DNA of 56,585 nucleotides, taken from contig NZ_CAMYIC010000029.1 of the NCBI RefSeq assembly GCF_947258355.1, positions 1-56,585 on the forward strand. The letters run 5' to 3'. This DNA is from an uncultured Allomuricauda sp. (GTDB taxonomy: Bacteria > Bacteroidota > Bacteroidia > Flavobacteriales > Flavobacteriaceae). Within the stretch, counting starts at the first letter, position 1. Every line of letters begins with the position of its first letter. Below are positions 43,845 to 52,040 of the stretch, in pieces. Under the pieces are notes generated by a model. It saw only the letters and a list, made by a program, of their open reading frames with translations, searched no databases and was not told the origin of the DNA. The translations under genes were made by a program, and so were the position numbers.

Positions 43845-45150
43845 TCCCTAAGGTAACGATGAAGGCATTAAGGCCATCGCTCCTATCGTATTGGCTAAAT
43901 CGAAGATTGATGGTTTTCAACCCAAAATTAAGTACTCTTGTGCTTGTAAAAATGTCTTTGTACTGCACCCCTATCCCGTATTGATGGGCGTCGTATTCGG
44001 ACAAATCGTAGTCCGAAGTATAAAACTCGTAGGTGGACAACGCCTGCTCTTTTGGGTAAAAATAATCCGCTGCAGTTTGGGTGTAATAACGGTAGGTTGG
44101 GTACAAGGTAAACTTATCCGTAAGCTTAAATGGGGCTTCCAAACTGGCCGTATGTGAACTTATGCCCCAATCATCCCAATAAAAACGGTAGTAGGAACGT
44201 AGGATGACCAAATCGTTCAAATAATAATTCAATCGGCCGCCAACGGGTATTTTAAAGCGGCTATCGGGCAATTGCTCCACATTATCCGCCAATTGGAACT
44301 CATCAATAAAAAAGTCCTCAAAATCCGAAAAGTAGACTCTCTGGAAAGGCGTGCTCAACAATCCATTCTGGGAAACCACATCCATAAACAAGGCTCCTTG
44401 TAATTTCTGACTCAAAATCTGTGAAAAACTCAGGGATAACGAGTAAGAATTCCTTTTTTCGCTTTCAAATTCAGAAAAAATTGGGTTGTACGTCCCATTT
44501 CCTGTGATGCGATCATCAAAAAAGCCATCACGCAATTCTATCGGGTATTGCGAATTCAATTTATCCAAAAACACACGACCGCTCAAGGTGATTTCGGTAT
44601 TTTTTTCATTGAACAGTTTGGTAAAGCTACCGCCAAATCCTATCGAAAAATAATCGTATTCCGATGAAAAGTAAGCGTTGGCACTCCAAATGGTGTTCCG
44701 GTCGTCCGAGCTATGCTGATAGGTCGGGTTGATATACGCCAACACATCTTTTCGTGATTCTCCCGAAGAAGCATCGAACGGAGTAACATTGAGCCCTCCG
44801 TCCAAAGGGTTCACATTACTGGAAGATGCAGAGGTATAGGCCGATAAACCAACATCGACCGTTAAAATATCGTCTTCGTTCATGGGCATGCGAAGAACAA
44901 TGCTGGAAGTGGCATCGGTCAACTCTTCGGTACCTTCACCCCCAGTTACGGCGGCATTTTGGCCATCTTGATTGTAATAACTGAACAATAAATCGACCTC
45001 ACTTGCCTCCAAAACCCTTCGTTTGTAGGAGGTATCCCCTTGTTGTGACCAGCCGATGGATACCATCAAAAGGAAAAAGGTAATTGAAATGGATTTTGCT
45101 ACTGTAAACGACTGGGCCATGAGATTTTTAAATTGATTGGATAGGTTCAT
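43825..45150 (-). CDS. DUF3570 outer membrane beta-barrel protein
   Basis: A 441-residue DUF3570 protein, predicted outer membrane barrel: signal region about 10-38 (ISITFFLLMVSIGWSQ), then many amphipathic strands, ending FIVTLGTTFVGN. VDLLFSYYNQDG near the start and RYRYYTQTAADYFYPKEQALS-type strand (YPTYRYYTQTAADYF) are family landmarks. Start at ATG 45150, two bases after the DUF4266 stop; a TTG at 45156 is possible. Last gene of the Rieske-Trx-ApbE-DUF4266 operon, so perhaps its outer membrane channel or anchor. Confidence 0.88.
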   Translation of the reverse strand: MNLSNQFKNLMAQSFTVAKSISITFFLLMVSIGWSQQGDTSYKRRVLEASEVDLLFSYYNQDGQNAAVTGGEGTEELTDATSSIVLRMPMNEDDILTVDVGLSAYTSASSSNVNPLDGGLNVTPFDASSGESRKDVLAYINPTYQHSSDDRNTIWSANAYFSSEYDYFSIGFGGSFTKLFNEKNTEITLSGRVFLDKLNSQYPIELRDGFFDDRITGNGTYNPIFSEFESEKRNSYSLSLSFSQILSQKLQGALFMDVVSQNGLLSTPFQRVYFSDFEDFFIDEFQLADNVEQLPDSRFKIPVGGRLNYYLNDLVILRSYYRFYWDDWGISSHTASLEAPFKLTDKFTLYPTYRYYTQTAADYFYPKEQALSTYEFYTSDYDLSEYDAHQYGIGVQYKDIFTSTRVLNFGLKTINLRFSQYDRSDGLNAFIVTLGTTFVGN

Positions 45151-45152
45151 TG

Positions 45153-45362
45153 TCAATTACATCCGCACCCTCCTCCTGTTTTGCCACCATTGGCACCAGA
45201 GGAAGCCTCCCTATAAATATGGAAATTGGTCTCGAACCGTTCGCACGGTCTTGCACTCAATTGCATTTCTTCATCGTTCACATATACCTTGTCGTACTCC
45301 CGGACGGCAACACAAGAACTTGCAACAATCAAAAATAACAGTAAAACAAACGCTTTTCCCAT
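45153..45362 (-). CDS. DUF4266 small lipoprotein with Cys/Gly tail
   Basis: A 69-residue lipoprotein: lipobox ASSC (Cys17), then VAVREYDKVYVNDEEMQL and CERFETNFHIYREASSGANG, ending GKTGGGCGCN. DUF4266 genes regularly accompany DUF3570 and ApbE genes. The Gly-rich tail with CGC is exposed and could bind a metal or be modified. The SSGAN segment resembles, but does not match, the [S/T]GA[S/T] flavinylation site of ApbE substrates. Between apbE (12 bases) and DUF3570 (2 bases). Confidence 0.88.
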   Translation of the reverse strand: MGKAFVLLLFLIVASSCVAVREYDKVYVNDEEMQLSARPCERFETNFHIYREASSGANGGKTGGGCGCN

Positions 45363-45374
45363 ATATTAAATGTA

Positions 45375-46370
45375 CTAATTCGTATCGAACATAATACCCG
45401 AACTTTTATGAACCTTGTTTTCAGAATCCACTACAACGGCCTCTACTCCATCAATCTGATTGATCATATGTAAGCCAACATCACGTCCCATTGTAAAAAC
45501 TGCGGTTGCAAGAGCATCGCACAGTTCTGCTTGTTTAGCGAAAATGGAAACACTATTGATGCCTTTGGTAGGGTAACCTGTTCTCGGGTCTATAATGTGC
45601 GAGTATTTTTCTCCGTTGAGCGTAATATACTTTTCATAGTTCCCCGAAGTGGCCACGGAAGACTCCACAACAGGAAGCCAACTAAATACTTTATCCTTAC
45701 TGAGTGGATTGGCAATTCCCACCAACCACTTTTCTCCTGTTACCTTGGTTCCCCAGGTAGTGAGATCGCCAGAAGCATTAATTATTCCACCTTTTACATC
45801 CTTGGACACCAGAAGGTCTTTTGCCCTGTCAGCAGCATACCCTTTCCCAATGGCACCAAACCCGATTTTCATTCCTTTTTCGGAAAGGTACACAGTGTGG
45901 TTTTCGGTATCCAGTTGAATCTTTTTGAATCCTACTTTTGAAACTGATTTTTCAATTTCTGCTTCAGAGGGAACCTTATCCATGGTACCATCGAACTTCC
46001 AGATGTTGTCCATTGAAGCGTAAGTGATATCAAAAGCACCATCTGTTATTTCCGATATTTTAATGGAACGCTCAATTAAATTGAACAGCTCGCGACTCAC
46101 CTTAACAGGACTTATTCCCGCATTTTTATTGATGCGAGAAGTCTCTGACTTCTCGTTCCAAGAAGAAATTATGTTCTCTATGCGCTCTATTTCAGATACA
46201 GCTTCGTCAATATTGATGTACCCAATTTCCTCGTTCGGTGCCACCACGGTAATCTCGAACCGTGTTCCCATCAATTTCAGGGTCTTTTTTACGGTTACAT
46301 AATCCTGTCTCGCTTGTCCGTAGGAAAGCAAACAAAAGAAACCGAACAAAAGAGCCACGAGGGATTTCAT
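45375..46370 (-). CDS. apbE: FAD:protein FMN transferase ApbE
   Basis: Flavin transferase that covalently attaches FMN to Ser/Thr of exported redox proteins. 331 residues with an N-terminal signal (SLVALLFGFFCLLSYG). MGTRFEITV, IDEAVSEIERIENIISSWNEKSETSRIN, DITYASMDNIWKF, GFGAIGKGYAADRAKDLL, NASGDLTTWG and the late HIIDPRTGYPTKGINSVSIFA with TAVFTMG are the ApbE signature blocks. ATGA overlap with the thioredoxin gene. Its substrate should be encoded nearby or elsewhere in the envelope. Confidence 0.94.
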   Translation of the reverse strand: MKSLVALLFGFFCLLSYGQARQDYVTVKKTLKLMGTRFEITVVAPNEEIGYINIDEAVSEIERIENIISSWNEKSETSRINKNAGISPVKVSRELFNLIERSIKISEITDGAFDITYASMDNIWKFDGTMDKVPSEAEIEKSVSKVGFKKIQLDTENHTVYLSEKGMKIGFGAIGKGYAADRAKDLLVSKDVKGGIINASGDLTTWGTKVTGEKWLVGIANPLSKDKVFSWLPVVESSVATSGNYEKYITLNGEKYSHIIDPRTGYPTKGINSVSIFAKQAELCDALATAVFTMGRDVGLHMINQIDGVEAVVVDSENKVHKSSGIMFDTN

Positions 46371-46804
46371 TTCAGAAACTTATTAAGAGTCTTAATATAT
46401 TTTTCGGGACTGGTACGGGCCACAAAACCTGTGGTCCCCAAAACATGCTGGTCTTTGTCCATTACCACTACCAATGGAAAATAACCCTTTGGGTTGTATT
46501 TTTCAGCCAAGGACTTGTTTACATTTAGTTTCTCCTCTGGTAATTGGTTTTTCTTCTTACGAGGAAAATCTGCATCATACATTACATAGTGTTCCAATGC
46601 ATACGCCTTGAACTCATCGCTATCAAAAATATGTCGCTTTAATCGGATACACGGAGCACACCAGTCTGATCCGGAGAAAACCAAAATAATAGGTTTGTCC
46701 TCGGTAGCCGCCTTGGTCAGGGCATCATCAAAATTTTGTTGCCATTCTTGGGCCTGGAGCATGCCCCCACAGACAAAAAGCAGTATGTAGATTATGTTTT
46801 TCAT
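46367..46804 (-). CDS. Exported thioredoxin-like protein
   Basis: A 145-residue thioredoxin-fold protein with a signal peptide (about 1-19) and active site SDWCAPCIRLK (Cys49, Cys52). The cis-Pro is in GYFPLVVVMDKD. CxxC plus export suggests reduction or delivery of electrons to envelope thiols. It is 18 bases after the Rieske gene and overlaps apbE by four bases. Confidence 0.9.
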   Translation of the reverse strand: MKNIIYILLFVCGGMLQAQEWQQNFDDALTKAATEDKPIILVFSGSDWCAPCIRLKRHIFDSDEFKAYALEHYVMYDADFPRKKKNQLPEEKLNVNKSLAEKYNPKGYFPLVVVMDKDQHVLGTTGFVARTSPEKYIKTLNKFLK

Positions 46805-46822
46805 TTGATTTGGGATTTAATT

Positions 46823-47263
46823 TTATTCAAACACCCTTAAAACCGAACCATTGAGTTCTGTATTATAGACCTTGAGTGCTTTTGCAGCTGTACCATCCAC
46901 TTGGTTGAGCGGAGTTCCATCTTGATCAAACCGTGAACCGTGTACATCACAATAAAAAATACCGCCACTTTGATCCACAAATCGCACTTGATCATAGGAT
47001 TGATGGCTACAAACCTGACTTGCTGCTACATACTCACCTTGCAGGTTTTTAGCAATGACCACCAGATTTTTTAATATAAAACCCCCGTTTTCTGAAAGAT
47101 TTGATGCTTCTGCTGAATTGAGGTCCACTGTAAAGTCCACCCCTGTGGGCTCTTCGACCAAATTACCGTCTACTTCATCCTTAGAACATCCTTGTAAACA
47201 GGGAAATGTTAGGGCAAAGGCCGCGCCTGCCCCCAAACTTCGTAAAAACTCCTTTCTTTCCAT
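46823..47263 (-). CDS. Rieske [2Fe-2S] lipoprotein
   Basis: A 146-residue protein with a leader MERKEFLRSLGAGAAF and lipobox LQGC (Cys26). The Rieske ligands are CSH (in SQVCSHQ) and CDVHG (in FYCDVHGSRFD), the standard CxH...CxxH pair. The Rieske domain is about residues 55-146. The leader has one Arg-Lys, not a full twin-Arg motif; Tat export is possible but unproven. First gene of the five-gene minus operon, so a likely electron carrier for it. Confidence 0.9.
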   Translation of the reverse strand: MERKEFLRSLGAGAAFALTFPCLQGCSKDEVDGNLVEEPTGVDFTVDLNSAEASNLSENGGFILKNLVVIAKNLQGEYVAASQVCSHQSYDQVRFVDQSGGIFYCDVHGSRFDQDGTPLNQVDGTAAKALKVYNTELNGSVLRVFE

Positions 47264-47310
47264 AGCGTGAGGTTTATATGTAACAACGCTATTTCAGGGC
47301 AAATCGTATG

Positions 47311-48489
47311 TTAATATTCAAACTTGCCGTACTGGCTTTGGATAGTCAACTTTTTATTTTCAGAGGATTCCACGCGACCAATGATCTGAGCATCCACATC
47401 AAAACTTTTGGAAATGCTCATGATTTCTTCCGCAACCTTCTCATCTACATACAATTCCATTCTATGACCACAGTTGAACACTTGGTACATTTCTTTCCAA
47501 TCGGTTCCCGATTGTTCTTGAATCAGTTTGAACAATGGTGGAATGGAAAACATATTGTCCTTGATAATGTGAAGGTTCTCCACAAAGTGAAGGATTTTGG
47601 TCTGGGCACCTCCACTGCAATGCACCATTCCATGGATTTCTTCAGAAGAATATCGCTCCAAAACTTTTTTTATAATGGGTGCGTAAGTTCTAGTTGGGGA
47701 CAGGACCAATTTGCCCGCATCAAGCGGTGAATCCGGCACTTCGTCCGTTAGTTTGGTATTACCCGAATACACCAATTCCTCTGGAACAGATGCATCAAAA
47801 CTTTCTGGATATTTTTCGGCCAAATACTTGGAAAATACATCGTGCCGAGCAGAGGTCAGACCGTTACTGCCCATTCCTCCATTATACTCGGTTTCGTAAG
47901 TCGCTTTTCCAAAGGAAGCCAAACCAACAATGACATCTCCAGCTTTAATATTGGCATTATCGATGACATTTCTTCGCTCCATTCTCGCAGTTACGGTGGA
48001 ATCCACGATTATAGTTCGCACCAAATCACCTACATCAGCAGTTTCCCCTCCAGTGGAACGGATGGTAATCCCGTGTTTGTCCAAATCGGAAATCAATTCC
48101 TCGGTACCATTGATAATGGCTGAAATCACCTCTCCTGGAATCAGGTTTTTATTTCGCCCAATGGTGGACGACAACATAATATTATCCGTGGCACCAACGC
48201 AAATCAGGTCATCCACGTTCATAATAAGTGCATCTTGTGCAATACCTTTCCAAACGGAAACATCACCGGTTTCCTTCCAGTACATATAAGCCAAAGAGGA
48301 TTTGGTTCCTGCACCATCAGCGTGCATTACCAAACAATGGTCCTCGCTACCTGTTAAATAATCGGGCACAATTTTACAGAACGCCTTTGGAAAAAGTCCT
48401 TTGTCAATATTCTTAATGGCATTGTGCACATCTTCTTTGGAGGCGGAAACACCTCGTTGGGCATATCTTTTACTGGTATCCGATGACAT
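47311..48489 (-). CDS. purM: Phosphoribosylformylglycinamidine cyclo-ligase (AIR synthase)
   Basis: ATP-dependent ring closure of FGAM to AIR in purine synthesis. 392 residues, longer than the about 345 of E. coli PurM but usual for Bacteroidota. MHADGAGTKSSLAY, MNVDDLICVGA, STGGETADVGDLVRTIIVDSTVTA, GLASFGKATYETEYNGGMGSNGLT (in two blocks) and HCSGGAQTKILHF are conserved. Same strand as the Rieske operon but 47 bases upstream of it. Confidence 0.92.
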   Translation of the reverse strand: MSSDTSKRYAQRGVSASKEDVHNAIKNIDKGLFPKAFCKIVPDYLTGSEDHCLVMHADGAGTKSSLAYMYWKETGDVSVWKGIAQDALIMNVDDLICVGATDNIMLSSTIGRNKNLIPGEVISAIINGTEELISDLDKHGITIRSTGGETADVGDLVRTIIVDSTVTARMERRNVIDNANIKAGDVIVGLASFGKATYETEYNGGMGSNGLTSARHDVFSKYLAEKYPESFDASVPEELVYSGNTKLTDEVPDSPLDAGKLVLSPTRTYAPIIKKVLERYSSEEIHGMVHCSGGAQTKILHFVENLHIIKDNMFSIPPLFKLIQEQSGTDWKEMYQVFNCGHRMELYVDEKVAEEIMSISKSFDVDAQIIGRVESSENKKLTIQSQYGKFEY

Positions 48490-48502
48490 ATGAAATGTTT
48501 GG

Positions 48503-48546
48503 GCAAAAATAACGGAAAGCCATCAAACTATTGATATGCTTTCCGT
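48503..48546 (-). terminator. Terminator of the type III glutamine synthetase gene
   Basis: ACGGAAAGC (48512-48520) pairs with GCTTTCCGT (48538-48546); an inner ATCAA/TTGAT extends the stem. On the minus strand TTATTTTTG follows. Confidence 0.75.
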
Positions 48547-48568
48547 CTTTTCCTTTTTGTGGATTGTC

Positions 48569-50764
48569 CTATTTGGAAAACAGCATTTCGCGGTATTTGG
48601 TAAACGGCCAGAATTCATCCGAAATCAGTTTTTCCAAGGTATCTGAATGCTCCCGGATTTTATCGAAATATGGTCTTACATTATTACAGTAGGCCTGTGC
48701 CTTTTTATCTATCATGGACATACCATTGGCTCGTCTTCTGGCATCCGCCATCTCATCTGTAAGCTTTTTAATATTCAAGATATGTTCACCTATGTGCTCC
48801 AAAATATTCAATTGGCTTTCTGCCACTTTTTTGTGCGCGGCCCCGTAGACCTCCTTTAACCCATGAATATTCTCCAATAATACATTTTGATATTTAACTG
48901 CAGCAGGAATAATGTGATTGTAGACCATTTCCCCCAATACTCTCCCCTCAATTTGAATATGGAAAATATAAGCACCCAGCTCTACTTCTTTATGGGCTTT
49001 GAGTTCCACTTCGTTCATTACATCCATCTGCTTGAAAAGTTCAAGGCTTTGCTTTGATGTGATCACTTGGAGTGCCTCCGGTGTGTTTTGGTTGAAGCTC
49101 AATTTTCTTCTCCTTGCTTCTTCCTGCCATTCGATTCCGTAACCATCTCCTTCAAAACGGATGCGCTTGGAAGTTTTGATATATTCCCGAAGCACATTGA
49201 AAACGGCTTCGTCCTTTTTCAGGTTTTTCTTGTCGATCAAGGCATCGACCTCTTTTTTAAAGTCGGTCAACTGTTTGGCCACAATGGTGTTCAACATCGT
49301 CATCGGCTTGGCACAGTTCATTTTGGCCCCAACGCCACGCATTTCAAACTTATTCCCTGTAAAGGCAAATGGCGAGGTTCGGTTCCTATCGGTATTGTCC
49401 AATAGGATTTCAGGAATCTTACCTACAACATTGAGTTTGAGCTCTGTTTTTTCCTGTGGAGACAATTTACCTTTGGAAACGCCTTCCAACTCATCGAGTA
49501 CATCGCTCAATTGTTGTCCTATGAATATGGATATAATGGGTGGTGGTGCCTCATTGGCTCCCAATCGGTGATCGTTACTGGCCGAAGCAATCGAAGCTCT
49601 TAACAATTCCTCATACGTATCCACAGCCTTTATGGTATTCACAAAGAAGGTTAAAAATTGTAGGTTCTTCATAGGGGTGGTACCAGGACTCAATAAATTC
49701 ACCCCTGTATCGGTTCCCAAAGACCAGTTGTTATGCTTGCCCGACCCATTGATACCAGCAAAAGGTTTTTCATGGAACAGTACTGAAAAGTTATATTTAT
49801 CGGCAATCTCCTCCATCACATCCATCAATAATAGATTATGGTCTACGGAGAGATTGGCCTCTTCAAAAACGGGCGCTAGTTCGAACTGGTTCGGTGCTAC
49901 CTCATTATGACGGGTTTTTACAGGAATACCAAGCTTGGTACATTCCTTTTCCAGTTCACTCATAAAACCTAGAACCCGTGGTGGGATAACTCCAAAGTAG
50001 TGATCATCCAACTGCTGCCCTTTGGCGGAAAAATTACCCACCAAGGTTCTTCCTGTAACGGAAAGATCTAATCGGGAGTTGACCAACGACTTATCTATTA
50101 AAAAATACTCCTGCTCCCAGCCAAGGGTGGCATGTACTTTTTTCACGTTTTTATCAAAGTATTGCGCTACGCCTGTTGCGGCTTGGTCTACCGCATGCAA
50201 TGCCCTCAGCAAAGGTGCTTTATTATCCAACGCTTCACCTGTATAGGCAACAAATATGGTCGGGATGCAGAGTGTGGTCTTGTAAACAAATGCGGGAGAG
50301 GTGGGGTCCCATGCTGTATACCCACGAGCCTCGAAGGTGTTTCTGATTCCTCCACTGGGAAAACTTGATGCATCCGGCTCTTGCTGCACCAACTGTGCAC
50401 CTCCAAATTTCTCCATGGCCCTTCCATTGGGAAGGATATCAAAAAAAGCATCATGTTTTTCGGCAGTTGCACCGGTTAATGGTTGAAACCAATGGGTGTA
50501 ATGGGTAGCACCCATAGAAAGCGCCCACGCCTTCATACCCTCGGCCACCTGATCGGCAATTTTCCGATCTATTTTGGTACCTTGGAAAATGGCGGATTTC
50601 ACTTTATCAAGTGCTTCTTCCGTTAGGAATTGAAGCATCTTATCTTCATTAAAAACGTTCTTACCAAAAAGGTCGGAACGTTTTCCCGTTTCATCTATAT
50701 TGACATGTTCCCTATTACGGCTTTCGGCCAGGGCCTGGAATCTTGTTTTAGGCATTTTCAACAA
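48569..50764 (-). CDS. glnN: Glutamine synthetase type III (GSIII)
   Basis: ATP-dependent glutamate + ammonium to glutamine, 731 residues, the large GSIII form found in Bacteroidota and cyanobacteria. THWFQPLTGATAEKHDAF, the metal-binding GWEQEYFLID, NEVAPNQFELAPVFEEAN, FHEKPFAGINGSGKHNNWSL and NDHRLGANEAPP are the GSIII signatures. An ATG three codons in (50755) is also possible. It is divergent from a second, unrelated-class glutamine synthetase; the shared 202-base region carries a GGGGTA/TACCCC inverted motif. Confidence 0.96.
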   Translation of the reverse strand: MLKMPKTRFQALAESRNREHVNIDETGKRSDLFGKNVFNEDKMLQFLTEEALDKVKSAIFQGTKIDRKIADQVAEGMKAWALSMGATHYTHWFQPLTGATAEKHDAFFDILPNGRAMEKFGGAQLVQQEPDASSFPSGGIRNTFEARGYTAWDPTSPAFVYKTTLCIPTIFVAYTGEALDNKAPLLRALHAVDQAATGVAQYFDKNVKKVHATLGWEQEYFLIDKSLVNSRLDLSVTGRTLVGNFSAKGQQLDDHYFGVIPPRVLGFMSELEKECTKLGIPVKTRHNEVAPNQFELAPVFEEANLSVDHNLLLMDVMEEIADKYNFSVLFHEKPFAGINGSGKHNNWSLGTDTGVNLLSPGTTPMKNLQFLTFFVNTIKAVDTYEELLRASIASASNDHRLGANEAPPPIISIFIGQQLSDVLDELEGVSKGKLSPQEKTELKLNVVGKIPEILLDNTDRNRTSPFAFTGNKFEMRGVGAKMNCAKPMTMLNTIVAKQLTDFKKEVDALIDKKNLKKDEAVFNVLREYIKTSKRIRFEGDGYGIEWQEEARRRKLSFNQNTPEALQVITSKQSLELFKQMDVMNEVELKAHKEVELGAYIFHIQIEGRVLGEMVYNHIIPAAVKYQNVLLENIHGLKEVYGAAHKKVAESQLNILEHIGEHILNIKKLTDEMADARRRANGMSMIDKKAQAYCNNVRPYFDKIREHSDTLEKLISDEFWPFTKYREMLFSK

Positions 50765-50775
50765 TCTTTAATTTT

Positions 50776-50783
50776 CAAATCTA
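50776..50783 (-). promoter_or_regulatory. Candidate -7 element of glnN
   Basis: TAGATTTG on the minus strand, exact TAnnTTTG, 12 bases before the ATG at 50764 and 21 before the one at 50755; the later ATG would leave a more normal leader. No -33 TTG at normal spacing. Confidence 0.35.
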
Positions 50784-50849
50784 CAATTAAGAATTTAATA
50801 ATATATACTGCAAAAATTACTTTTTTTTCAGTCAACCCTTCTTAAAACA

Positions 50850-50892
50850 GGGGTAATATAAATAATAAACACAAGTTTGTGATTTTACCCCC
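50850..50892. promoter_or_regulatory. GGGGTAA/TTACCCC inverted motif between glnN and glnA
   Basis: GGGGTAA (50850-50856) and TTACCCC (50885-50891) are inverted, with 28 bases between. The right half-site ends about 10 bases upstream of the glnA -33 box. The same core, GGGGTA/TACCCC, occurs before the PII-amt operon at 24132-24164 with 21 bases between. A dimeric nitrogen regulator could bind both; no such regulator is known to me for this motif. Confidence 0.5.
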
Positions 50893-50900
50893 ATAAAACA

Positions 50901-50929
50901 TTGATAATTAAATGAAAAAACTATTTTTG
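50901..50929 (+). promoter_or_regulatory. Promoter of the type II glutamine synthetase gene
   Basis: TTG (50901-50903), 18-base spacer, TATTTTTG (50922-50929): a full match to the Bacteroidota vegetative consensus. The start site would be near 50936, with a leader of about 30 nt. Confidence 0.65.
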
Positions 50930-50966
50930 TTAATCATAAAATTGAGAACGATTAACTACCAGAATT

Positions 50967-51977
50967 ATGAGCAAATCTAAATTAGAGTATCTATGGTTGG
51001 ATGGTTATGAGCCAACAGCCAACATTAGAAGTAAGACTAGAATAGAAGAAGATTTTAGTGGTAAACTGGAAGATTGCCCAATGTGGTCTTTCGATGGTTC
51101 ATCTACAAAACAGGCCGAAGGAGGTTCTTCTGACTGTTTGTTGAAGCCTGTTGCCATTTACCCTGATCCAGCAAGAAGAGATGGTTATTTGGTTATGACC
51201 GAGGTTTTGAATTCCGATGGAACTCCGCACGAGAGTAACTCCAGAGCTACTATTGATGATGAAGATGACGACTTTTGGTTTGGGTTTGAGCAAGAGTACT
51301 TTATTATGGACACTGCAACTGGACTACCTCTAGGTTTCCCTGTAGGAGGTTATCCAGGACCACAAGGTTTATACTACTGCTCCGTTGGTGGTAGAAACAC
51401 TTGGGGTAGAGACCTTGTTGAGGAGCATGCCGACCTTTGTTTGGATGCTGGGCTTCAGTTTGAGGGTATCAACCAAGAAGTTGCCGCTGGACAGTGGGAA
51501 TTCCAATTGTTCGCCAAAGGTGCCAAGAAAGCTGGTGATGAAATCTGGGTAGCTCGTTACATGCTACAAAGATTGACAGAAAGCTACGGATACTATATTG
51601 AGTACCACCCAAAACCTATTAAAGGTGACTGGAACGGTTCCGGTATGCACGCCAACTTCTCCAACACCTTGTTAAGGACTTGTGGATCTAAGGAAGTTTA
51701 TGAAAAAGTATGTGAAGCTTTCCGTCCGGTAACCAAAGAGCACATCTCTGTTTACGGTGAGTATAATGACGAAAGATTGACTGGTAAGCACGAAACTGCA
51801 TCCATTACCGATTTCAGCTACGGTGTTTCCGATAGAGGTGCCTCTATTAGAATTCCGATCATGACCGTTGAAAAAGGTTGGAAAGGATGGTTGGAAGACA
51901 GAAGACCAGCTTCTAACGCCGATCCATACAAAGTTGCAGCGGTTATTGTAAAAACAGTAAAATCTGCAAAAGTATAA
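50967..51977 (+). CDS. glnA: Glutamine synthetase type II (eukaryote-like)
   Basis: A 336-residue decameric-type GS of the GSII group better known from plants and animals. Beta-grasp domain about 10-95 with the eukaryote-type MWSFDGSSTKQAEGGSSDCLLKP; catalytic domain with FGFEQEYFIMD, GINQEVAAGQWEFQ, the ATP/ammonium-site KGDWNGSGMHANFSN, and RIP near the end (SIRIPIMT). No adenylylation loop, so control must be transcriptional or allosteric. Divergent from the GSIII gene. Confidence 0.95.
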   Translation: MSKSKLEYLWLDGYEPTANIRSKTRIEEDFSGKLEDCPMWSFDGSSTKQAEGGSSDCLLKPVAIYPDPARRDGYLVMTEVLNSDGTPHESNSRATIDDEDDDFWFGFEQEYFIMDTATGLPLGFPVGGYPGPQGLYYCSVGGRNTWGRDLVEEHADLCLDAGLQFEGINQEVAAGQWEFQLFAKGAKKAGDEIWVARYMLQRLTESYGYYIEYHPKPIKGDWNGSGMHANFSNTLLRTCGSKEVYEKVCEAFRPVTKEHISVYGEYNDERLTGKHETASITDFSYGVSDRGASIRIPIMTVEKGWKGWLEDRRPASNADPYKVAAVIVKTVKSAKV

Positions 51978-52013
51978 TCCAGTATATAAATTAGTTGTTG
52001 ATTATAGATTAAG

Positions 52014-52040
52014 AACCGTCCCACTTTTGGGGCGGTTTTT
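52014..52040 (+). terminator. Terminator of glnA
   Basis: AACCGTCCCA (52014-52023) pairs over ten bases (one T-G wobble) with TGGGGCGGTT (52028-52037), tetraloop CTTT, then T-run. Confidence 0.85.
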
